From NCBI GenBank assembly GCA_037975125.1, contig CM075853.1:28324295-28388294 (forward strand): a stretch of 64,000 bases of DNA, given 5' to 3'. The notes below the pieces were generated by a model. It did not search any database, was not told the DNA's origin, and was given only the letters and a program-made list of their open reading frames with translations. Position numbers and translations under genes: made by a program. Positions 18,005 through 33,233 of this stretch are shown piece by piece; within the stretch, counting starts at the first letter, position 1, and every line of letters begins with the position of its first letter. This stretch comes from Latrodectus hesperus. Lineage: Eukaryota; Arthropoda; Arachnida; Araneae; Theridiidae.

Positions 18005-20357
18005 TGTAATAATTAAGCGTAGTTCATTCTTTAGAATCATTTTGAATTTATTATTTTATATTTAAATTTGATGACTTCTTAGAATTATTTTTTATTTATT
18101 TTTTAGATTTCTTTAAATACTATAAAATGTTCATTAGTAAATTTATTTCAAAATAATTTACTTCAAAACAAAAAAAAATATTTTATAAGAAATTACTTTA
18201 AGTTTTTTGCTAAAAGAGTTCAAAGTTTTCCTTTTAATTTAGTTATATTTATATATTATATTCCTTTCTTAACATTTTGTAGTCATTTTGTTTTTACATT
18301 CATTACTAACTGCAATTCATCGTTACATGAGAAAGTGTCTATTCTTAGAGGAAATATTTGTTTATTTGGTTGAATTGTTAAAATAGACATTTCCTTAAGA
18401 ACACTCTTGTTAAAAATAAAGAGTTTTGTCATTTAAAACCGGAATTTATGAATGAAAAGGACCTTGAATCTATGAGAAATATATATTCAAGAGCAAAAGG
18501 CTTGTCGACTGTTTATCTTATTCGTATATACTATCCTTATTTTAGGTAAAACATCTTTATTGTTCATTAGAGAATTAGAAATAACCCAATTTGATGTTTA
18601 TACCTTACAGAAGGTGTGAAATCACTATTTTAAATCGCAACACAATTTTAGCAATTTACATTTTTCTTTTGAAAGTAAAATTTGTAATTTAAGTTTTCAA
18701 AAATATTCTAATTTTAAAAATATAGCTTAGCATTAGTAAAGTTGATCTTTTATAAAAACAATTTGAATTGTCAATAAAATTTGAAGGATATTTTAGAACA
18801 TATGTACTATAAATATATCATTAATTTTGTTTTTATATCCATCCATTTCTTACATCAAATATTGATTTCAAATAATTAAAATCCAGAATCCTGATTTAGG
18901 ATTTTTGAAAAAGGAAAATTTAAGTTGGAACAATTTTCGGAAGTGAAAAAGCAACAAAAATATAAAATTTTCTTTCATTTTTGTAATCAATTTAGTACAT
19001 TTACACCGCAAAGATTTTAATATAAATTGTCTTCAATAAGAATTAGGAAATTTACAATTATAGAATAATAGAAAACAATATCGATTTCGTTATTTACTTT
19101 TCAATAAGATAAGGATTTTAATAAAAAAAAGTATTAAAAAATTCTCCTGAGCAAGTGATTTTACTCCATTTAATTTACTTTTTAACAAATCAAGAAAACA
19201 ATAAAATATTAATCAAAGAAAACAGTGAAAAACGTTTTCATTGTTCAGAGTTAAAATTGACAATTTCCTAATATTTGACTGAGGAATTATTATGCATACT
19301 TTTTTGAATATTTACAACGAAACACTTAAAAATCACATTAATACAATATGTATAACAGTTTCAACTATATCAACATTATTGCTAAAGAAAATTAATTATA
19401 AAAGGTAAATATATGTGTGAATACCAATTAAAATTCCTTTTTTATTTACTATAAGTTTATTCAGTAAGTTTTATAAAGTGCTCGTTTATTTCCCAATTAT
19501 GTACAGACAAACATGTTTCTTTGAAATTTGCGCGTCCGGAAAATGAAAACAACAGCTAATATTTGTATAAGTATTTAATTTATATTAAAACTATTTGTTG
19601 TATTTAGTATAAACTGCTATCCTAAAGCTTTTTAAGATATTTATAAAAAAATTAATATATATTTGGTGAAATTTTATTCCACATGTTTAATTTAACCACA
19701 CTTGTCCCATGCATGTAAATTTCATGTGTAAGCCCTACAGCTGGTAAGTAAAAACTTAAGGTGTTATTATTCATAAATTAAATATTATTAATACATATGA
19801 AAAAAATTACCTCAGAAAGCATACAGATATTCTGTCTTTGTCAGAAAAATTTTTTATTCTAAAATATACCTTAAAGTGTACGTAAATATGATAATTCCTG
19901 ACTAAGTTAAACTGATAAAATAGTACACATGACAGCTTCTTCTCTAAGCAACAGCAACATATTAGTACAGTTGTTCAAAATTACAGTCATCTAAATATCA
20001 GAAGCCATAACAACATTATCTTCTATATTTGATTAAAACGCAATCCTCTATTATGAAGTAAAAAAATAACGATCTTAAAATGGCGTATCACAGCTCAATA
20101 ATCCTAAAATAAATAGATTTAATTCTTCTGCTATTATTCTGCTAATTATTTTTCTAAATGCAAAAACATGTTATGAAAGCCTCAAGTCCCATCCCATTTT
20201 AAAAAAAATCATAACTCATTTCACTTCTTTTAGCTTTAAATATGTATTTTTAAGTTTATACAAAGGAGTTTTGAAATTCCTTTCATATTAATTTATATTA
20301 GTTTCAATGTATCCATTCAAATATATTTTCAGTTTCCCATACAATATTATACATTTA
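18005..20357. other. AT-rich stretch without genes
   Basis: No coding exon, SINE or transposon fragment recognised. Confidence 0.55.
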
Positions 20358-20457
<100 letters not shown>

Positions 20458-20459
20458 CA

Positions 20460-20990
20460 AATCTAAGTTGCAAATTCCTTTTTCTGAGCATCAGAGACAC
20501 TTGAACTAGCCAAAATATTTGATCCCAAATAAAAGAAAAGGGGGACGGTTACCAAGATAAAAGATAAGAAGATAAGAAACATGAGGAATGAAACTGACGA
20601 TCGGAAACAATAACAAAAATACTCAATATGGCATCTTCTTGTAACAAGATCTCTTCTCTTAAGTCCGTAGTCCATTTCCAACTACCAAAAGAAATCTATA
20701 GACTTAACTTCAAAATAGCTTTTTACATGATATCTATGCATTAGATTCTTACGTAGAAGCAATTGTTTTCTTAGACGACGATGGATTTTGTTGATTTTCA
20801 ATAAAACATTCCATGAAATAAATCTGCAGACAAAGATCGACTTTGAGATCCGCTTTGATCTTTGAAACTTTAATCTGATTTTCAAAGTTCACCACAAAGC
20901 TGGCTGGCGATTGTTCGAGAAATGACGTGAATTTATTACATTATCGAAGCCAGTGTTGAGAATTTACTTTTAATCTGCGGATAGGTGGTG
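20460..20990. other. Balanced-composition segment, possible enhancer
   Basis: Directly after the microsatellite the composition becomes balanced and non-repetitive for about 530 bp, with words such as GGGGGACGGTTACC, GACGATCGGAAAC and TTAGACGACGATGG. Open frames at 20,463-20,885 on the minus strand are moderate and unrecognised. A dense cluster of CTTTG cores lies at its 3' end. The look is of a conserved noncoding element rather than an exon. Confidence 0.35.
20831..20899. promoter_or_regulatory. Cluster of six CTTTG/CAAAG cores
   Basis: CAAAG cores at 20,831, 20,883 and 20,895 and CTTTG cores at 20,841, 20,853 and 20,860. GCTTTGATC matches the core of TCF/LEF (Wnt pathway) sites well, and CAAAGTTCA resembles an HNF4-type nuclear receptor site. 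Clustering in 69 bp of AT-rich DNA is unlikely by base composition alone. Binding is inferred only. Confidence 0.3.
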
Positions 20991-22229
20991 ACATCTACTG
21001 GATTTTATACTATAATCTTATACTTCACATTTACACTTAAAAAAATGCCAAATCTTGTTAGAAATTTAATATATTTTTCAGTTCTATATTTACAGCGTAA
21101 ACTTGTAAAAAAAATTATTTGTATATGTATTATGAATTATTTGTATATTTATTATGAATTCAATACATCAGTTCTTAAAATTTTGCAAATAATAAATTTA
21201 AAACACTTATTTTTAATTGAGTATATCAAAAAAAACAATTAATTTTAAAGTACAATTAAAAATAGGTAGGCATATAGTGACTATTTTATAATGGCCAGTT
21301 TCCTTCAATCGTTGTTGTGGAAGTATCTTTACAACAGAAGTTAATTCTTAAGCTTAAATTTGCCAAAAAATATACTAATGTATAAAGCTATCACATTTTA
21401 AAAATTGACTCGTTTCATTTACAACAAAACAATTTTTTCTAATTACTGAGAATTTTGGATAAAACATCGGTAATATTATTGATTATTATTAATTTGTTGT
21501 TTAATCTTGTGATCCTTGTCATAATGTTATCAGTTAATTCCTGATTAAGCTCCAATAGCATTGCCCTTCAAGATTTATCACTTTTAATAGCATTAACAGT
21601 CTTGGTCTGCCAATAACGTGAGAAAACCAACCCATAACTTTCACTCTTAAGTAATGAAACATTCCTCCAAGTCAAGTTAACAGAAGATATTTTTTATTTT
21701 ATCAAGAACAAGCTTTCCTGTCTGACAAACGAACTGATCGCATTGAAACAAAATCAACAAAATATAAACATTAAATAGAGTATTAACTGCTGTGAAAATA
21801 AATAGATGTATTTATTAAATGCTCCAAATATACTAACGAAGTCCATGGAAAATTTTCTATTTCTCACAAAAATTATGTAAATTCTTGTGATAGAGGATTC
21901 TATAATCATTTAGCAGGCACGAGGCTAAATAACATGAGACAGTATAAAGAACCGAATTCATATATTTCTTACCACAAGAAAATGTGCTTATCTACACACA
22001 AATAAACCATAACAATAACAAATCAATTAAATAAATAACTAAGAGGATGAAAATATGACTATTCTTATGACAATGATATTTGTTTGCTAGATGTTCAACA
22101 TCATTAAGATTGATAATGATTGTGGTGTGGATTTTCATAAAGCATGATGATATATTCTCTATTTCTCTCTCTTCTGATATTGACTACCACTCAAAATTAC
22201 AAGAATGATATCATTGAGTATAGTTACAT
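20991..22229. other. AT-rich spacer
   Basis: No gene recognised. Positions 21,540-21,720 are somewhat more complex and may be a decayed transposon scrap, but no motif is firm. Confidence 0.45.
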
Positions 22230-22945
22230 ACATAGTGGTGCAGGCGAGACCCGGACTGTACCTTTAGGTTAAAGGGTTTGGAAGACTCGCCCACCACCAA
22301 AGCCTCGTAATTTTGAACCACGGTCACGTGACGAAGTCACACCTGAGCTGGTACTCTCCTCTCCACATCCACACCACATCATTGGAAGGACTTTGGACAT
22401 CACATATTAACGTGTATATGTCCCCAACCCCCGGAGCTCCAGCAACCCAGTGAAGGAGAGTACATGTGGTCACCCTCACAATGACTGCCCATGGCAAATG
22501 ATGCTTCACTTTGCTCATCTTAACGGGAAGCGGCGTGAAGCTACTGAGCCTCTGGAGCTCATTGACTATAGTTAGAAGGAATGTGTTGTGGCTTATCCTC
22601 CAAATGTCTGATAAAGTCAGACAAGGTCCATCAGATCATTGACCCCGAGGAATTCGAGGACCGGATGGAGAGATGAGTAAATGTCCTCTCTGGAGCGTCC
22701 CAAATGCTCCATGTATGCGTTGAAGAGAAGCCTGCTCAGTTTTGCATTTAGAGCAGATTTGATTTTCTTGCCCTTGAAATATGATAGACTCCATATGTGA
22801 CTGGTTGCTTATCTGGAAATAACGGTATAAAGAGCCAAACTTTCTGCCCGCGTACCAGTGGTGGCAGAATGGAATCTTCCACCTTTTAAAAATTTCAGAA
22901 TTAACAATAGACTGGTGTTCTAAAAAAGTGAGTGTTGAAGATTCG
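22230..22945 (-). mobile_element. GC-rich interspersed repeat, unclassified
   Basis: An abrupt GC-rich island in AT-rich DNA. On the minus strand it includes AGATGAGCAAAGTGAAGCAT, GGTTGCTGGAGCTCCGGGGG, GAGAGTACCAGCTCAGGTGT and ACCGTGGTTCAAAATTACGA. This resembles, from memory, an abundant interspersed repeat of orb-weaver spiders with a tRNA-like GGTTCAAAAT word. Positions 22,560-22,945 continue with less recognisable GC-rich sequence that may be a second element. The minus open frame at 22,324-22,518 lies in the repeat and is not a gene. Confidence 0.5.
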
Positions 22946-23045
22946 TTGGTTGGTTGGTTGGTTTGGTCTTATTTCGCAAGGTCCGTCAGTGTTGAAGAGG
23001 AAGGATTATCACGGCAACAGCCTACCCTGGCCAATCGATCCATTC
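22946..23045 (-). repeat. (GGTT)n run with adjoining repeat fragment
   Basis: Four to five GGTT units at 22,946-22,964 are followed by CGCAAGGTCCGTCAGTGTTG. Read on the minus strand this is a short body ending in a (CCAA)n tail, the usual form of a SINE 3' end. The head is not recognisable. Confidence 0.45.
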
Positions 23046-24331
23046 TCATTGCCGTATATGTTTACATGAGAAGGAATTGATTGAAAATAGAAGTCATGGA
23101 ATTCTAAAATGAGCTTGTGTGTGAGTTTGAGAAGGATAGAGAGAATGAATGTTTATCACGTTATCTTGCATGCAATATAATATCTAAATAACTTTAAAAA
23201 AATTTATATATTTTGACTTGAGGTCAATTAATTGTTAAAATTGATTTCAAAAAAACTATTACAAATATTCTTAATATGGTATAAAATGAAATCTGAATAA
23301 CAAATCTAATTGAACAAAGATTTTCATCAAAAGAAAAATCTTAAATCCTCAAAACACTTTATGTCAAAATAAATTCACTTCATGAATAATATATTTAAGA
23401 ATATTTTTTCTAAAGGATGATGTTGTTTTCCAACATTTGAAACACTGTCGTTTATAAGATGATTCTTTAGAAAGCAACAATACTTAAAAATTTAAACTTG
23501 CTTCAAGAAAACAAATTGCCTCTGACATATTCATCTACCAACCACACCCCATCTAAACAGCTGCTTAGGTCACGCAAATTCTAAAAAGTCCTTTCGTGCT
23601 TTTCAGAAGTAATTCTGAGTGAGGGAACAATCTGTCGTGGGCTTAGACGAAAGACCAAACATTTTAAATAGATGTTGAGAAATGTTTTATTGGGGTGTTA
23701 CATTCTTCACTGTTTTTCAGGACAGAGGATGTTAAACTATTTGATAAATCACGTAATATCAACTCCTGGATTTTGAAGTGTTATCAGTAGTTATCAATAA
23801 GATGAGCCAATTGCAATAAATTTTTCAAAAATATACTCACTTCATATATTTAAAGTTATATTTATTATGTATTTAAAGTTATATATATTTAAAGATTCTT
23901 GTTAAAATTCTAGTTAAAAAGTTTAGTTTCAATTCAACGAAACATTCAAATTGGCAAAAATTCATCAATTTAAAATTGAACATACACGTAATTTTCATGG
24001 TAGATGTTTTCTTTTCTCAGTTAATTAATATCTACAAAAATGATATAAAGTTTAAAAAATACTCTTTATTGACCATTCACTATTTATATTAATTCTTGAA
24101 AAGTTGGCATTCTATTTCCTGTTTATAGAATAATTACTCTTACTTTGTTTACATTGAATCTCGTATCAATCTGACATTTAAACTAATTCAAATATGAATT
24201 TTTCGGGAAGATCTTTATTTACAAAAACATATGCTCTAAAACAATTTTCAATACTCCATTAATAGAAAAAAATGCTTAAAAAGAGAAGAATTAAAATATG
24301 TGTTCTTCGAGAAATTCTCATTGAACATTTA

Positions 24332-24335
<4 letters not shown>
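23046..24335. other. AT-rich spacer
   Basis: No gene recognised. Positions 23,510-23,670 are less AT-rich but carry no motif I can name. Confidence 0.5.
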
Positions 24336-24372
<37 letters not shown>

Positions 24373-24408
24373 ATACATATATATATCCATATATATGTAT
24401 ACATATAG
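24336..24408. repeat. Impure (AT)n microsatellite
   Basis: TA runs broken by GTGTATAC and CC, partly self-complementary. Confidence 0.9.
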
Positions 24409-24452
24409 GTCTATATACACTTGCATGCAAAAAGTGACAGTTGAGCGACAAA
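24407..24452 (+). mobile_element. SINE family 2, 3' fragment
   Basis: GGTCTA, then GCAAAAAGTGACAGTTGAGC followed by GACAAATC, match the 3' end of the family 2 SINEs at 33.2 and 42.7 kb (GCAAAAAATGACCGTTGAGC) with few changes. Only the tail is present. Confidence 0.6.
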
Positions 24453-25306
24453 TCAAACTAACCAAATGTATACCTCTTATTAAATTTCAAGTTGCAACTC
24501 ATGTTTCAAAGGAAAATCCTTCTACTCAAATAGCTATAGCAAAATATTTATGTATCTCTGTTTGAAATATGAACAAAATTGTAAAATCCGATTTAAAGTT
24601 AATGAAAAAATAGCAAGATGTTCTTCGCCTAACACTAAAACATAATTCCCAATGTAAGAATATGTGCAGATATGTTGTATAAAAAATTTTTGGCGGGTGA
24701 AAAATGGAAATATGCAGTTACAATTGATAAAGCTTAGTTATATTTATCTGACTGCAAAAAAAGACCGCTTTATTACAAGAAAAAGTAAAGAAAAAGGCTT
24801 AATACGTTGGCTTAGAGAAAACAAAGAAAGTTTTTCTAAAGATTTTATGGCTATTACTGGATTTACTTATAACGGAAAACATAAAATTAAAAAAGTAGAA
24901 AAAATTTCATAATTCGGATTACTATCAGAAGTATGTTTTAACACCTATTTTCAAAGAAGAAATCCATTCATTTATCCTAACGATTTCCGGTGTTATGTTC
25001 CATCAGGATAAGACTCCAAGCCTAACTTCTAAATCTACTCCTCAAATGAAACCAGAATTGAAGCTGTTCTCTTTAAATGAATGCATCCCATCTATGTCCC
25101 CTGATGTTTCATATATTGATTACTGCGCATTTAGGCTTTTGAAACAAGTTCTTTATAAGCAGCATCCCAAAACATTGGATGAACTCTGGAAGATTGTGAA
25201 GGAGGAGTGGAACAATATCAGCTTTGATACTTTAAGAAAAGGAATTTTATCTTATAAATCAAAATTTAATAGGATAATTCAGAAAAAGAGCTATCAGTAC
25301 TTATAT
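24453..25306 (+). pseudogene. Mariner-type transposase pseudogene (DDxD)
   Basis: Across plus frames, with stops between them, the order of motifs is that of a mariner-superfamily transposase. First comes an N-terminal helix-turn-helix-like part (24,460-24,590), then a mid part with KGFMAI-like KDFMAITGFTYNGK (24,838-24,880). An intact C-terminal frame from 24,995 begins MFHQDKTPSLTSKS and includes SPDVSYIDYCAF and HPKTLDELWKIVKEEWNNIS. The second catalytic Asp is in HQD and the third acidic residue is Asp in IDYC, 36 residues apart, so it is a DDxD (mariner-like) rather than DDE (Tc1-like) enzyme. The spacing could have changed by small deletions. Several stops and frameshifts upstream make it dead. 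No inverted ends are recognisable. Confidence 0.75.
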
Positions 25307-26269
25307 TTATTTAATTACATATATTTTTCAAAATCGTTACAAAAATTTTTGAATATCCTCTGTATATCTATTCCATACGAATGCTGACAGTTACAGAATT
25401 TTTCTGCAGTAGAATAAACCACAATTCTGTAAGCTAAAATTTTATATTTTCTAAAATCAGACACAAAACTGATAAGCCTTCTCCTTCTTTTAAACGAAGC
25501 ATAAAAATAAGTTTCTTACCGAAAACAAAGCTCAAATACATTTTATATAAGTAAGGCTTAAAATAAACGTTAAATCTCTGTTTAGATTTTTGCATTTTTT
25601 GACACACATTCTTTTCTTAGCACTTGCTGCTTTGAGTAGTTCATCATTTGCATGTATGTCAAAACGTATTCTGCCATATAAAAGGCATTTATAAGTGTGT
25701 GTTTGTGAAAAACTCGTTTTCTTAAGTTTTCATCAATAGTTAATATGTTTTTGCCTTTACATTCATTTATCAAATAAAACTAACGATCAACATAGCTGAT
25801 AGTACAAAAAAGATTTTATCTCTGTAATTGTCAATAAAGACTGTAAATTAGATAGATATTTTTTTAAATCTTTATTTAATCTGTCTCAAAAAAATACAAA
25901 ATTCCGAACCATAATTAAAGAAATGTTTTCAAGTATTTATTAACTGTTTAAGCAATACTGACGTAATATCAAGCTGAACTACATTCTATTGGGTCATTTT
26001 TAACAATTTTTACGTTAATACACCAGACAGTTAAATTCAAAATTGTTCAATTATTATCCAATGCAGGAAACATACAGCTAATATTTGGACATTTACTAAT
26101 TTCTGAATCTTACAGCTTTAAAAAAGTAATAAGCAAAGAAAAACGTTTAACGATAAAGTTTAATGAAATAAAATGTAGGATATTAAAAATGCTAAAAATA
26201 ATGTCGAAAAAACCATTAAAGGATATAAAAAGTAATTAATCGATTTAAATAGAAAAATATCTCATAAAC
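25307..26269. other. AT-rich spacer
   Basis: No gene recognised between the two transposase remnants. Confidence 0.5.
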
Positions 26270-27110
26270 AAAAATAAAAATGGACACTTTCGAAAACTGA
26301 CAGAAAAAGACGGAAGGAAAAGGAGACAACTTGTGTTTAACAATCCCAGAACATGCGTCAGAAAAATAATAAAAGATGTGATGAAATACTACAATAAAGA
26401 TTTTTACACCTTGAAACTGTAAGGAGAGCCATTAACAACACCGATTTTAAAGTCCAAATTATAAGAAGAAAACCATTTATCAAAATTATCAGTTAAAAAA
26501 AGAGAGAAATCAAAAATCGCGTAAAAAAATTTTTAAATGCTTCCCCTGAATTGCATAAAAAAGTTATTTCCTCAAATGATTCCAAATTTAGCGTTTTCAG
26601 TAAGAATTGGAGGATAAAAAATATGGTGAAAATTGGAGAATTGAGTACTGTAAAAACGATTATACCTGGAGATGGGGGAATAATGGTGTGGGGTTGCATA
26701 GAGAATCGGAAAACTAGTAATGATTAAAAATACGATGAATCAATATTATTATCTCGATATTTTGAAAAATAAATGAAAGTGTGAAGAGAAATTAGGTGCA
26801 TTATATCTTCCAAAGACATTACTAGTTCAAACAAGATAACGCTTTACAATCCACAACCTATTTTAAATGGATGTATTCTTTTATAATGCTTTTCATACGT
26901 CTCTTGTGCACCCATACGTTCCAATTTAAATCCGATTACAAACTTATAAGATTTGTTTAACAGAAAGCTGAACGAAAACCATATTAGAAATAAAACCAGA
27001 ATTAAAAGAAAAAGTTAATATTATATAAGAAAATTAAGAGAATCGATGTAAAGTAAATTAAGAAGCATTTTAATGCGAGCGATAGGCTCTTTCAATACCA
27101 TAATATACTT
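26270..27110 (+). pseudogene. Tc1-like transposase pseudogene
   Basis: In order along the plus strand, in changing frames: RKRRQL and FNNPRTCVRKI (26,310-26,360), like the basic linker after the DNA-binding domain. SSNDSKFSVFS follows (from 26,566), the first catalytic region, where DESKF has become NDSKF. Then come GELSTVKTIIPGDGGIMVWG (26,636-26,695), matching the GGGSVMVWGC block, YYLDILK (26,745) and finally LNPITNL near 26,930, matching DLNPIEHLW. Many stops and frameshifts. It lies 1 kb downstream of the mariner remnant on the same strand but belongs to a different (Tc1) group. Confidence 0.7.
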
Positions 27111-27874
27111 TAAGTTGCTTTTTTACATGTGTATCTGGAATTTTATTGCCTAACCTTTTTAATTAATACTTTAATTCACCAAAATTAATTTCAATGTTAA
27201 TCATTAACCTGTATTAAAGAAATCTAACTACGCTAACTTAATTATTTATAGATTCTTAGTGATTTTTCTTATTCATATATTTTTAATATTTAAAGAAGAG
27301 CGTATAGTGCATCGATTTTGCTGAATATTGGTTAAATTTAACTACATGAGTATAATTGAAAAATAGTAGAGTTCCATAAAACGTGAAATCCTCGTAAGGG
27401 AAATAAAAAACGCGATTAGCATGTAGCAGGGTTAGGACATATAATTACTGTATATAAAATAATTTGAGTGCTAAAGTCAATTTTTTCATCACATTATACA
27501 GTCGTCTGTTTTAAGAGCGTGTTATATTGGTATCACTTGTGTACTATATTGTATTAATTCCTCCATTTAATACTATTTCAAAACAAGATTTATAATCATT
27601 TTAATTTTTATTCTTCTGATCTCATAATTTTCAATTCTAATTTACGAGTGTATGTGAGTGTATATATACATATACAAAATATACTTGTGCATATTCTATT
27701 TAGGTACATGTGTAAAATCTTTTCGACCACGAAAATAAAATACAGTGAAAGAAGTAGAATTCGCACCAAAATAATAATCTGAGTACCAAATTCATGTTTT
27801 TTACTTTGAATAAACATTTGGATTTATTTTCACAACAAATTAATTTTAACAATTACTTATTTTGTTGTTGTTTT
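27111..27874. other. AT-rich spacer
   Basis: No gene recognised. Positions 27,300-27,560 hold a slightly more complex patch (AACGCGATTAGCATGTAGCA) that could be regulatory. Confidence 0.4.
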
Positions 27875-28262
27875 ACACCCCAAAATAGGCCTTGGTAGGC
27901 TAATAGCCTTCCGTCCAAAAGGGCTGGATTCGATTCCCATTGCTATCAATGAGCCACCGAGAGTACATGCGATATATGTGCTAATTAAATCTGTGGATTG
28001 GAAAGTCCTGTGGTCTGTCATTGAGACGTTACCATGGTTGTAATGGTCTAGAAAATATTTCCTCCCCTTCCAGATCAAAGTCAAAATTGAAAGAGTGGAT
28101 CCTCCGGTGGTGCCATCTATAGGAGGAGTCTTAGAGCAAAGCCATACTTTCACCTTCGTAGAGCTCTGTTTAAGCGAAAGACGCACCTTTCTAACTTAAT
28201 TTTACATAGACGTTGCATAGCTCCGTTCACCTAAGGGTCATAAATAACAAAAGTAACAACAC
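27875..28262 (+). mobile_element. tRNA-derived SINE, family 3, near full length
   Basis: The plus strand reads CCTTGGTAGGCTAATAGCC, then GGATTCGATTCCC (B box), AGCCACCGAGAGTACATGCG, GTTACCATGG, CCAGATCAAAGTCAAAATTG, GTGGTGCCATCTAT and CACCTTCGTAGAGCTC, and ends GGGTCATAAATAACAAAAGTAACAACACC. It is opposite in orientation to the 17.6 kb copy and diverged from it, with the A box damaged. The minus open frame at 27,857-28,186 is inside it and is not a gene. Confidence 0.88.
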
Positions 28263-31284
<3,022 letters not shown>

Positions 31285-31375
31285 AATTAGAATAGTTAAT
31301 TAGATAGTTTAGAATAAATATTAATTAGAGAAATAGTTAATTAGAATAGTTAATTAGAACTGTTAATTAGATAGG
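31285..31375. repeat. Short tandem repeat of GAATAGTTAATTA units
   Basis: Variants of (A)GAATAGTTAATTAGA occur five or so times with small gaps. Noncoding. Confidence 0.75.
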
Positions 31376-31767
31376 AAAATTTTATTTATTAAAAATAGAT
31401 TCAGTAAAATTGATTTCAATTACTAGGTCTCATACAGAATATATGTCTGCCTATTCTTTTAAAAAAAATTTATCAAATTCTATATCAATTCAAAATTTAT
31501 CAAATTCGTAATCCCTATCCTCTTCCTTGTGGAATCTATTGCTTAATCTCCACCTTCTTAGACCAATCTCATGTTTTCACCAATTTAAAAAAATTATTCA
31601 CAATATGAATTTTTACCATGGGAACATTTTTAACAAAATAAAAATATCATTATAATTCATAAAAGTTTATTTTTCAAAAACTCCCGGATTTCGAGCGAGG
31701 AAATCCGGAAAGACAGAAACATCCAGGAAACACAACGCATCCAACCAAACAAATACAGGCAGATACT
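31376..31767. other. AT-rich spacer
   Basis: No gene recognised. Contains a short stretch with CCCGGATTTCGAGCGAGG near 31,682 that I cannot place. Confidence 0.45.
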
Positions 31768-32020
31768 TGCTTGTTGTTGTTACTTATAACACTTGAGTAA
31801 GCTCAGATCTTTAGATGACGGTTACGAAATTAAATTAGAAAGTTGCGTCTTTCGTTTAAATCAGAACACCACGAAGGTGGAAGTACGATTTTGCTCCAAG
31901 ACTTCTCCAACAGATGGCACAACCAAAGGATCCATTCCCTCAATATTAACTTTGGTCTGGACAGGGAAGAAATTTTCTCCAGACTCATTACAAACATGGT
32001 AACCGCTCAACGACAGACCA
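31768..32020 (-). mobile_element. SINE family 3, 5'-truncated copy
   Basis: Starts on the plus strand with the complement of the tail (TTGTTGTTGTTACTTATAAC). It contains TTGCGTCTTTCGTTTAAA, CACCACGAAGGTGGAAGTAC, AACCAAAGGATCCATTCCCTC and TTTGGTCTGGACAGGGAAG, the same body as the 17.6 kb copy. It fades near ACCGCTCAACGACAGACCA, so the tRNA-like head is missing. The overlapping plus-strand open frames are inside the SINE and are not genes. Confidence 0.85.
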
Positions 32021-33233
32021 TAGAACATTTTTGCGAAAAACATGAACTTGTCACCTTCATCTCATTGTTTAACGGTGATTGTGTTCATATCTAGGACTTC
32101 CATGAGTCAAAGGGAATCTTAGTAATTTTTAATTTAGCATTTTTTTTTTGCTAACGTAGTATCAATTCTCATTGTCGATGCTTCATTTATTTTTTTAAAA
32201 TCTTTTTTTTTTCTTATTTGTAAATCTTTGTTATTTTCTGTATACTGCCTCCAACCTTACACAGCTTGACTCATTCTTTTTTTTTATGATTCATTAAAAC
32301 ATCAATGCCATAAAATTATGAAAATAATCCATGAGTTATATTTTATTTCAAAGCTATTCTTTTAATAATATTTAAGGCATTCGAACTTCATCATATTAAA
32401 AAGCATAATAATGAAGTTCTATAGAAAAAATATCCCCACATATAATCAGAGTAAGCAAAATAATACTCCAGGAATTTATTCGAGTAACGCACCCTCCACG
32501 AGTAAAATCCTGGTTTATAAGGACTTTAATATAATGCGGTTGTCAGAAGCTTTAAGAATGAAATTTAAACATAAACCATTTCGTCCCGAGGGAAAAGGAT
32601 AGTCTACGATCAGCTGTCAAGTTGTCAGGACTTACGACATTTTGCATTTCAAGTCAGGAAGCCATTATCTCGAGAGTATTTGGATTATTTTGCTTCAGGA
32701 CAGTTGTTTATTAGCTTCTATATAACTCCCCTGGAATCAATGGTTTCCATGATATTAAACTGGATTCTAATCTAATTTCCAATCCCAAAGGAAAATATTG
32801 GAACACATCTGGAATCATGTAATTTACATCATTTTTCTATGCGTTAAAATTACTGTTTTCAGTTTTTTAATATCTTGAGTTCTTGATTTTATAAAATATA
32901 TTTTTAACTTACAAGAAATTGAACTTCTTTCGAACTTTATGCAAACTAGAGTATATTTTACCAGGAATAATCTTTTAAATTATTATACGAATCACTACAA
33001 TCATCCTCATCCCAGTTTAGAATCGAACCTATGACCAAGAGAAGTGAAAAATAGAATAATAATAATTCATATGTCAGTAGAGAGGATATGTTGTTTTTTA
33101 TAAATTATAATTTCTTAAAAATCTCTAGGTTTGATAGATTGAGATTACGAAATAGATTGAGAAAGAAAAGGTGCTAAATATTTAAATTAGATATGCAGTA
33201 TTTGAATGTATAAATTAGATTCTTAAATTTTAT
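32021..33233. other. Spacer with one more complex segment
   Basis: Positions 32,420-32,830 are less AT-rich and free of simple repeats (CGCACCCTCCACGAGTAAAA, CTACGATCAGCTGTCAAG, TATCTCGAGAGTATTTGG) with no recognisable protein, a possible conserved noncoding element. The remainder is AT-rich with poly-T tracts. Confidence 0.35.

Noticed and set aside
22324..22518. 64-codon minus frame as a gene
   Set aside because: Lies inside the GC-rich interspersed repeat.
27857..28186. 109-codon minus frame
   Set aside because: Entirely within the family 3 SINE, antisense to it.
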